20,003 nt of DNA from Clostridiales bacterium (lineage in GTDB: Bacteria; Bacillota; Clostridia; Oscillospirales; Acutalibacteraceae), in NCBI GenBank assembly GCA_021202245.1, contig JAJQDK010000013.1:1-20003 (forward strand), given 5' to 3'. The notes beneath the pieces were generated by a model. It searched no databases. It had not been told where the DNA came from and saw only the letters and a program-made list of their open reading frames with translations. The position numbers were made by a program, and so were the translations under genes. Within the stretch, counting starts at the first letter, position 1. Each line of letters opens with the position of its first letter. This document shows, piece after piece, positions 14,272 to 20,003 of this stretch.

Positions 14272-14940
14272 TCATATCCAGGTGAAGTTATCCGTACCGG
14301 CGCCAAGCTCAAAATGATATTTGCAGATTCCGAGATCGACGTCGGAATATGAACCGTTATTGTAGGATATGCTTACTTTGTTTTCCTTACCTTTTACGGC
14401 GAATGCCTGTTTATTCATTGCCGTCGGCGCTAACAGCGCCGCAGAAACACCTTCATTGAACCATTGCGGCGGTGCGCCCTCATAAGACGACACTTCCGAT
14501 GCAGCTTTTGATTTATGAGGAACACCCTGATTTTCACCATAGCCAACAGCTACAACTCCGACGATTTTAGCATTGTCGCCGGCATCGGAATTTTTCCTGA
14601 CATTCTTGCAGCTGTACATACCGCCGATCCACCAGGTGTTCAAACCGAGCGTTTGCGCATAAATCATTAAATCTGCGCTGCTGTATCCCAGCTTTTCATC
14701 AACACCTTCCGAATTTGGTCCGGCAAGTATGATGTAGTTTTTAACGCCCTTTGACATCGTTTTGGCAAAAATTGCCGGCATCGCATCCTTGCGATTAGTG
14801 ATAAGCTGCATATTTAAGCCGTATTTCCGATTTTGTTCTTCAATCCTGTGATTGAGCTTTTTTACAACATCTGACGTCAGCGGCTTATCCATATATTTGC
14901 TCACCTTATGTCGAGCGTGCATTGCTTCTTGAAAAGTCAT
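14272..14940 (-). CDS. Nitroreductase-like flavoprotein (TM1586-type)
   Basis: A 222-residue protein of the nitroreductase superfamily, closest in pattern to the putative nitroreductase TM1586 group. Visible are MHARHKVSKYMDKPL (7-21) with the N-terminal Arg/Lys that contact FMN phosphate, SSADLMIYAQTLGLNTWWIGGM (87-108), VVAVGYGE (129-136) and the C-terminal LLAPTAMNKQAF (169-180). Family members bind FMN and reduce substrates with NAD(P)H; the substrate is not deducible. It starts 75 nt after the first nitroreductase, a gap that holds the degenerate dispersed repeat, and precedes the sirtuin pair by 97 nt. AAGGAGGT precedes the ATG. A weakly paired hairpin at 14207-14242 lies before the sirtuin start. 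Confidence 0.83.
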   Translation of the reverse strand: MTFQEAMHARHKVSKYMDKPLTSDVVKKLNHRIEEQNRKYGLNMQLITNRKDAMPAIFAKTMSKGVKNYIILAGPNSEGVDEKLGYSSADLMIYAQTLGLNTWWIGGMYSCKNVRKNSDAGDNAKIVGVVAVGYGENQGVPHKSKAASEVSSYEGAPPQWFNEGVSAALLAPTAMNKQAFAVKGKENKVSISYNNGSYSDVDLGICKYHFELGAGTDNFTWI

Positions 14941-14961
14941 AATGACCTCCTTATCGGTTAT

Positions 14962-15007
14962 TTTTAACTCGGAGCAAAGTTCGTTGTAAGCTCACTACTC
15001 CGCTTTA
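14962..15007. repeat. Dispersed intergenic repeat, degenerate copy C
   Basis: Begins TTTTTAACTCGGAGCAAAG as in copy B, then GTTGTAAGCTC, after which similarity to copies A and B fades. It sits between the two nitroreductase genes. Confidence 0.55.
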
Positions 15008-15015
15008 AATGTTTT

Positions 15016-15546
15016 TTAAATATAATTAACCTCAAGGGAAAGTGAGAGCTCTCTTTTCGGAGCTTCACCGCTTTTGCTGTAACCGATTGCAGCGGCAGAA
15101 ACAGGTCTGAAGCCTTGCGGAATACCCATTTTTCTACACAGCTCTGTATTTTTAGCCAAAGCCTGTACTCCGCCCCAAAGATAGATGTTATCTACCCCGG
15201 AATCAGTTGCGGCAATTAACATATTCTCAATCACACAACCTGTGTTTGCAAATTCAATTCCCGGCGCCATCTGTTCATCGGACGCGGAAACAAATATAAC
15301 AACAGGCGCACCGTAAAAGAAATCTCTTTCCTCCGTTTTCATAGCGGCTGCAGTTGTTCGATTGATTTCATTAAGAATTTCCTGATTGGTGCATACCGTC
15401 AGGTGAAGCGATTCACGCTTATTAGCACCGATCGGAGCCTGACAGCCCGCTTTGACGATTGTATCGACAATTTCCTTGGATACCGGTCGATTGGAATCAA
15501 AATCCCTTGTTGATTTTCTTCTTGCAATAGCTTCTGATGTTTGCAT
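15016..15546 (-). CDS. Nitroreductase-family FMN oxidoreductase
   Basis: A 176-residue compact nitroreductase. The N-terminal ARRKSTRDF (8-16) is the family's FMN-phosphate motif. AGCQAPIGANKR (33-44) matches the usual A-x-APSGxN segment, and GVDNIYLWGG (116-125) and the PQGFRPVSAAAIGY segment near the end are also typical. It should reduce quinones, nitro compounds or other electrophiles with NAD(P)H. It is the first gene of the minus-strand set, under a strong promoter with a perfect operator, and diverges from an Rrf2 regulator. From memory, the same Rrf2-nitroreductase pairing exists in Bacillus (HypR-HypO), where it answers disulfide stress. Confidence 0.9.
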   Translation of the reverse strand: MQTSEAIARRKSTRDFDSNRPVSKEIVDTIVKAGCQAPIGANKRESLHLTVCTNQEILNEINRTTAAAMKTEERDFFYGAPVVIFVSASDEQMAPGIEFANTGCVIENMLIAATDSGVDNIYLWGGVQALAKNTELCRKMGIPQGFRPVSAAAIGYSKSGEAPKRELSLSLEVNYI

Positions 15547-15559
15547 AAAGATGTCTCCC

Positions 15560-15588
15560 TATAATGTAATTTGAACACTTACATTATA
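15560..15588. promoter_or_regulatory. Perfect inverted-repeat operator over the nitroreductase -10 box
   Basis: TATAATGTAA, 9 bp, TTACATTATA: perfect 10-bp arms. On the minus strand the first six bases are the -10 box, and the rest covers the transcription start. This is a repressor-type position and the best candidate site for the divergent Rrf2 protein. Confidence 0.75.
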
Positions 15589-15611
15589 GCTTGCGCAAAA
15601 AGTAAAGTCAA
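15583..15611 (-). promoter_or_regulatory. Promoter of the nitroreductase/sirtuin/macrodomain operon
   Basis: On the minus strand, TTGACT (15611-15606), 17 bp, consensus TATAAT (15588-15583). No other equally good promoter was seen before the downstream genes, though the 75- and 97-nt gaps could hide weak ones. Confidence 0.8.
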
Positions 15612-15620
15612 TAGTTACAA

Positions 15621-15649
15621 TTGATTTTTTTACTAAAATCTGATATACT
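15621..15649 (+). promoter_or_regulatory. Promoter of the Rrf2 regulator gene
   Basis: TTGATT (15621-15626), 17 bp, TATACT (15644-15649). It is back to back with the nitroreductase promoter, the -35 boxes being only ten bases apart. Confidence 0.65.
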
Positions 15650-15689
15650 TTTACCGATAGAGCTTATGTCATAGGAAGAAGGTGGTAAT

Positions 15690-16169
15690 ATGCGCGTCAG
15701 TAAACGATTTCCGTTGGCTGTACATTCATTATTATTTGTTGCTGTTCTATCTCCTAAAAAACGCGTGACAAGTACGCTTGTTGCGGAAAGCACTGATTCT
15801 AATCCCGTAACCGTAAGAAATATTTTTTTGAATTTGTCGGAAAATGGTTTATTGGTAACAGCCGCAGGAAAAAACGGCGGTGTAAATCTTGCCAGAGAGC
15901 CAAAGGATATTACCCTGTGGGATATATACCGGGCTGTGGAAACCAATGATGTTGAAGAAATTTTTAAAATTCATGAAACAAACAGCACCTGCCCCGTAGG
16001 AAAAAACTTTTATCATATACTGTATCCGCACATGGCATCCGCAGTAAACGCTATGAAAGCCGATATGGAACAGGTGACATTACAAACATTGATCGAAGAA
16101 TTGAAATCCTTGCTTAAGGACATCAAAACCGAAAAGAATACTGAAGCCTTGGCAAAACAACCGGAATAA
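15690..16169 (+). CDS. Rrf2-family transcriptional regulator
   Basis: A 159-residue winged-helix regulator of Rrf2 type. The N-terminal FPLAVHSLLFVAVL helix, the recognition segment STDSNPVTVRNIFLNLSENG (34-53) and the wing AAGKNGGVNLAREPKDITLWDIYRAVE (58-84) are characteristic. Iron-sulfur Rrf2 proteins (IscR, NsrR) have three cysteines; this one has only C101, in STCPVGKNF. That fits the YwnA/HypR/SaiR-like branch, which senses by thiol chemistry or otherwise. The charged C-terminal tail (KDIKTEKNTEALAKQPE) is probably disordered. It is divergent from the nitroreductase operon with a perfect palindrome between them, so it most likely controls that operon. A good terminator follows at 16200. 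Confidence 0.9.
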   Translation: MRVSKRFPLAVHSLLFVAVLSPKKRVTSTLVAESTDSNPVTVRNIFLNLSENGLLVTAAGKNGGVNLAREPKDITLWDIYRAVETNDVEEIFKIHETNSTCPVGKNFYHILYPHMASAVNAMKADMEQVTLQTLIEELKSLLKDIKTEKNTEALAKQPE

Positions 16170-16199
16170 ATTTTTTGCACTGTAACGCTGAAATTTGCT

Positions 16200-16238
16200 G
16201 CACCCACGGGAGAATTATCTTCCGCCGGGTGCTTTTTT
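16200..16238 (+). terminator. Rho-independent terminator of the Rrf2 gene
   Basis: GCACCC and GGGTGC form the base of a hairpin extended by GG/CC, followed directly by TTTTTT. Confidence 0.85.
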
Positions 16239-16290
16239 CGCAGTGGGGTAAATCTCATTAAGCATTAAAAAAATATTTTTATTGGTTCTA

Positions 16291-16344
16291 TTTAACTCGG
16301 AGCAAAGACCGATGTAAGCTCGCTTAAGATTGGCGGATAGGTTA
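16291..16344. repeat. Dispersed intergenic repeat, copy B
   Basis: Nearly the same as copy A (4541-4593): it differs at a few single bases and a one-base insertion over about 50 bp. It lies between the Rrf2 terminator and the promoter of the membrane protein/ABC genes. Confidence 0.7.
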
Positions 16345-16356
16345 TTGTATATTTTG

Positions 16357-16385
16357 TTGCAATTTGTTGTGTCATATGGTATGAT
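16357..16385 (+). promoter_or_regulatory. Promoter of the DUF308/ABC exporter operon
   Basis: TTGCAA (16357-16362), 17 bp, TATGAT (16380-16385) with an extended TGG before it. A direct repeat TGATTTAGG (16382-16390 and 16403-16411, 21 bp apart) covers the expected transcription start. The leader of about 140 nt before 16529 shows nothing else definite. Confidence 0.6.
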
Positions 16386-16528
16386 TTAGGTGCCGATACA
16401 GGTGATTTAGGATGATATACGGGCAAATTACAGACGATATATGCTGTATTTCGGGTGATATGCCGATTTATTCGGTTCTTTAGGCTCGTGTTCATCCGAC
16501 TATCTCAAATTAAGGAGGCATTGAATTT

Positions 16529-17075
16529 ATGAAAATTTTTAACTGTATTTTGGGCGTGCTGTCTGTTTTCGGCTCAATTTACTGCATCGCTTTCCCGGAG
16601 TCAGCTTTCTGAACGGCGGATGGGTTGTTACCGTGCTGTTGGGTGCGTGGGGCATTTGCTCCGTTTTTAATTTCTTTGACAGCAGAAAAAAACGGCACGG
16701 CAAAGAGCGACGCCGCTGCGGGAGCAATCAGAGGTATTCTGAGCCTTGCGGGCGGAATAGGTGCCGCCGTGTTCTCACTGCTTGCTATGTTTGCGCCGAA
16801 AATCGAGGGCTTGCTCGATATTATTATTTTGGCTGTTTTTTCCGGCTGGCTCATACTCAGCGGAGTCAACTCCGTTTTCTCCTCAATACGCATAAAAAAA
16901 ATGCGGCGGCGGGAGTTGGATTTTCACCCTTATTTTGGGTATTGCAGTGGGACTGTCGGGTATATACGGGATTTTTCACCTGATTTTCCTCGCCGAAAGC
17001 ATCGGCGTTATTATCGGTATTCTCCTGATGATATACGGCGTAAGACTGATTGCTTCGGTCTTTGAAAAAAGCTGA
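16529..17075 (+). pseudogene. DUF308/HdeD-like membrane protein gene, frameshifted three times
   Basis: Starts with ATG after AAGGAGG and reads MKIFNCILGVLSVFGSIYC before a stop at 16610-16612. Three frame changes restore one continuous protein of about 180 residues: at CCC (16594-16596), at a run of seven A (16686-16692) and at a run of eight A (16894-16901). The restored protein has several hydrophobic helices (for example GGWVVTVLLGAWGICSVF, GLLDIIILAVFSGWLILSG, IGVIIGILLMIYGVRL) in the pattern of DUF308 integral membrane proteins. It ends 22 nt before the first ABC gene and was probably co-transcribed with it. Either a decaying gene or sequence errors; the clean reading between breaks means the damage is recent or artificial. 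Confidence 0.7.
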
Positions 17076-17097
17076 GCTGCCGACGGAGGATTGAATT

Positions 17098-18835
17098 ATG
17101 AAAATTGTACTTAAAACACTTTTAAAATATAAAAAGGATTTGCTGATTATTCTGCTGACGGTCATCATCACCACGCTTTGCACGCTCGGACTTCCGCTGC
17201 TGCTTACGGTGCTGATTGATACGGCGATACCCGATAAAAACATACCGTTGGTGTTTAAGATTTTCACCGCTATGGCGCTGCTGGTTGCGCTGGGGCTGTT
17301 CTGCGGAGTTATGACAAGCAGGTCGTCGGCTAAGGTATCAATGGGCGTGGGCAGAGATATGAGAAGTATGGTATTTAAAAAGGTGCAGTACTTCTCTCAG
17401 GCTGAGATTGACAAATTTTCGGCTTCGTCACTGATTACACGAACAAACAACGACGTAAACCAAATTCAGCTGTTTTTGAATCAATGTCTGCGAATTGCGG
17501 TTCAGGCTCCTATTATGTGTCTGTGCGGTATGATATTGGCTGTTTACAACAGTCCGCAGCTTTCGAGCGTGCTTGTAATTTCCATTCCGCTTATGGCTGT
17601 TGCGCTGACCGTTATAGCAAAAATTGCTATTCCGCTTTCGACAAAAATTCAGGGCAAGATTGACAGGATTAACCTTGTTATGCGTGAAAAAATCACGGAC
17701 GTCAGGGTTATAAGGGCATTCGGTACAAGCGGATTTGAAAGTGAAAAATTCGACGCCATTAACAGGGACTATCAAAAAAAGCAACAAAAAGCTGCAGAGA
17801 ACCACAAATTCGGCGCTTCCGCTTTTGACAGTGATTCTTTCGTTTACAACGGCGATGATTATGCTTATGGCGGCAAACCAATTTGTAAACAAGGGCATTG
17901 ACTACACCGTGGGCGAGGTTATGGCGATTATTCAGTATATTATGCAGATTATGATGTCTGTAATTATGCTTACCATTGTATTTATTATGCTCCCCCGCGC
18001 GGTGACGGCGGCTTCGAGAGCGCAGGAGGTCTTGGAAACAGAGCCGGCAATTAGGAACAGGGAGAAAACGATTGACAACACCTCTCAGCAGGGATATTTA
18101 ACATTTAAGGATGTTTCGTTTACTTATCCGGGAGCGGACAAGCCGGCAATCAGAAACCTATCGTTTGAAGCTAAGCCGGGAGAAACAACGGCTATAATCG
18201 GCGGTACGGGAATGGGCAAATCCACCGTGGTTAACCTGATTCCCCGATTTTACGACGTCACCTCAGGTCAGGTGCTTGTGGACGGAGTGGACGTCCGTGA
18301 CTACGACATTGAAACGCTGAGAAGCAAAATAGGCTTTGTGCCTCAAAAGGCAGTGCTGTTTTCCGGAACCATTGACTCAAACATCACCTTCGGCGACAAA
18401 AACGCCGATGAGGACAGGATTGAAGAGGCGGTAAAAATTGCTCAATCGCTTGATTTTGTAATGAAAAAGGAGGAAGGCTTTAACTCCTCCATATCTCAGG
18501 GCGGCACAAACGTATCCGGCGGTCAGCGCCAAAGGCTGGCTATTGCAAGAGCTGTTGTACGTAAGCCTGAAATATATGTATTTGACGACAGCTTTTCGGC
18601 TTTGGATTTTAAAACCGATAAGGCGCTGAGAAAAGCGCTTGCAGAGGAAACGGACAACGCAACCGTTGTAATTGTGGCTCAAAGAATAAGCACGGTTATC
18701 GAGGCGGACAGAATCATTGTTATTGAAAACGGCGAGGTTGCCGGTATGGGCACACACAAAGAGCTTTTGGAAAGCTGCGGCGTATACAGGGAAATTGCAA
18801 TGTCGCAAATGAGCAGGGAGGATATGAACAGATGA
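17098..18835 (+). pseudogene. ABC exporter half-transporter (degenerate-site subunit), one frameshift
   Basis: A type IV (MsbA/LmrA-like) half-transporter of about 578 residues if one frame change near 17805-17822 is corrected. The first frame gives the membrane domain from ATG 17098 and stops near 17901; the second resumes at LLTVILSFTTAMIMLMA and runs to the TGA at 18835. The nucleotide-binding domain is complete: Walker A GGTGMGKS (18200-18223), Q-loop FVPQK, signature VSGGQ (18512-18526), Walker B VFDDS. The catalytic Glu is Asp and the switch His is Gln (VAQRIS). These changes mark the non-hydrolytic partner of heterodimeric exporters such as TM287/288, BmrCD and LmrCD. It overlaps the next gene by ATGA. 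Confidence 0.85.
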
Positions 18836-20003
18836 GCAAAAAGAAAAAGACCTCCGGCAGAAGCGGAGCCTACAAAAGACTTTTTTCATATATGAAGCCC
18901 TACCGCACACGGCTTGTGTTCGCAATTATTTTCATTCTGTTTTCAACCCTGGCTTATTCGCTGGCGCCGCTGTTTTTGGGCTGCGCTACAAATTCACTTT
19001 CTGATATTTTTACGCAGAATGGTTCGCCGCAGGCGGCAAAGAGCTTTTTTAAATTTCTTGTGCTGATGGGTTCGGCATACGGGCTTAACGCAATTTTTTT
19101 CATACATAGGCACGTGGCTTATAGTGGGAGTTACGGAAAACACAATTTATGACCTGAGAAAGAGCATTAACAAAAAGCTCTCAAGGCTTCCGCTCAACTA
19201 TTATGACACTCACTCCTACGGCGATATTTTGAGCCGTATTACCAATGATATAGACACGGTTTCAAGCTCGCTGCAGCAGAGCATTTATCAGGTTTTGAAC
19301 GCTGCGTTTACGGTTATTGTTATTTTTATAATTATGGTGAGCATAAGCGGAATATTAACCCTTGTGGGACTTGCGGCAGTGCCCATAGCGCTGTTTGCGG
19401 CTTCAAAGGTGGCTGCAAAATCTCAGAAAAAATTTAATGAGCAGCAGGGCAAAACCGGACAGCTTAACGGCTATGTAGAGGAATACTACAGCGGTCACAA
19501 TGTTGTATCGGCTTTCGGCAAGGAAGAGGACGTTGTAAGCGATTTTGAAGCTACGAACGACGAGCTGTACGAATCCTCTGCGGAGGGTCAGGCGCTGGCA
19601 GGCACGCTGACGCCGATAATGCAAAATATGACCAACCTGGGCTATGCCCTTGTGTGCTTTGCGGGCGCACTCACGGCAATATTGGGCGGACTTTCAATCG
19701 GTATGATTCAGTCGTTTACGCTCTATCTCCGTCAGTTTTCTCAGCCGCTCACTCAGGTTATGCAGCTAACCTCGGTTATTCAGTCCACGGGTTCGGCTGC
19801 TTCAAGGATTTTTGAATTTCTTGACGAGGAGGAAGAGGTTAAGGACGTTGAAGCGCCTAAATTCCCCGAAAATCTGAAGGGCGAGGTTGAATTTAACCAC
19901 GTTAAATTCGGATATCTGCCACATCAAACTCTGATAAGCGACCTCAACATAAAAATTAAAGCCGGTCAAAAGACCGCAATAGTGGGTCCGACCGGAGCAG
20001 GAA
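18832..20003 (+). pseudogene. ABC exporter half-transporter (second subunit), frameshifted and cut by the window edge
   Basis: Starts at the ATG overlapping the previous stop. The first 90 residues open with a basic tail and a membrane helix (LVFAIIFILFSTLAYSLAPL). A run of seven T (19094-19100) shifts the frame; removing one T gives the continuous reading AIFSYIGTWLIVGVTENTIYDL and a normal transmembrane domain, including LPLNYYDTHSYGDILSRITND, the usual coupling-helix region. The nucleotide-binding domain begins near 19880 and the window ends inside Walker A (VGPTGAG). It should be the partner with the intact catalytic site, but those motifs lie beyond the edge. Likely a drug or lipid exporter; substrate unknown. 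Confidence 0.85.

Noticed and set aside
16686..16901. Programmed ribosomal frameshifting at the A7 and A8 runs
   Set aside because: Three breaks in one small membrane-protein gene, one of them not at an A run and closed by an early stop, fit decay or sequence error better than programmed recoding.

Overview
The window looks like a chromosomal segment of an anaerobic Clostridia member, probably an uncultured gut Oscillospirales/Ruminococcaceae-type bacterium. The basis is strong GGAGG ribosome binding sites, Firmicutes-style sigma-A promoters with 17-bp spacers, a trimeric NADH/ferredoxin [FeFe]-hydrogenase operon, and moderate GC. Genus assignment is inference. No rRNA, tRNA, CRISPR, IS element or phage gene was recognised.

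Layout. (1) 1-1200: the N-terminus of a zinc-ribbon protein running off the left edge, then an exonuclease III gene with its own promoter. (2) 1.2-6.0 kb, minus strand: a compact operon transcribed SCP2-like protein > alpha/beta hydrolase > stand-alone condensation-domain protein > acyl carrier protein > AMP-forming acyl ligase. A divergent TetR regulator (6154-6771, +) faces it, and two matching 15-bp operators flank the operon promoter. The ligase, carrier and condensation enzyme together look like a small discrete-subunit NRPS-like acylation pathway of unknown product. (3) 6.9-11.2 kb, minus strand: hydC-hydB-hydA, an electron-bifurcating-type hydrogenase, separated from tetR by a bidirectional terminator and preceded by a promoter rich in TTGTA/TACAA half-sites. 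(4) 11.2-11.66 kb: a gene-free stretch of palindromes and an imperfect direct repeat.

(5) 11.66-16.2 kb: the most interesting region. A minus-strand gene set reads nitroreductase > TM1586-type nitroreductase > sirtuin > second sirtuin > PARG-like (TIGR02452-type) macrodomain protein. It is divergent from an Rrf2-family regulator, with a perfect 10-bp inverted repeat over the -10 box of the operon promoter. Both sirtuins carry Gln where deacetylase sirtuins have the catalytic His. This resembles, with different parts, the class-M sirtuin/macrodomain ADP-ribosylation operons known from pathogens. I infer a redox-controlled write/erase ADP-ribosylation module coupled to flavin reductases.

(6) 16.5-20.0 kb, plus strand: a DUF308-like membrane protein and a heterodimeric-type ABC exporter pair. 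These carry five apparent frameshifts, three of them at A or T homopolymers, while no gene in the first 16 kb is broken. A ~50-bp intergenic repeat occurs twice nearly intact and once degenerate, in three intergenic gaps.
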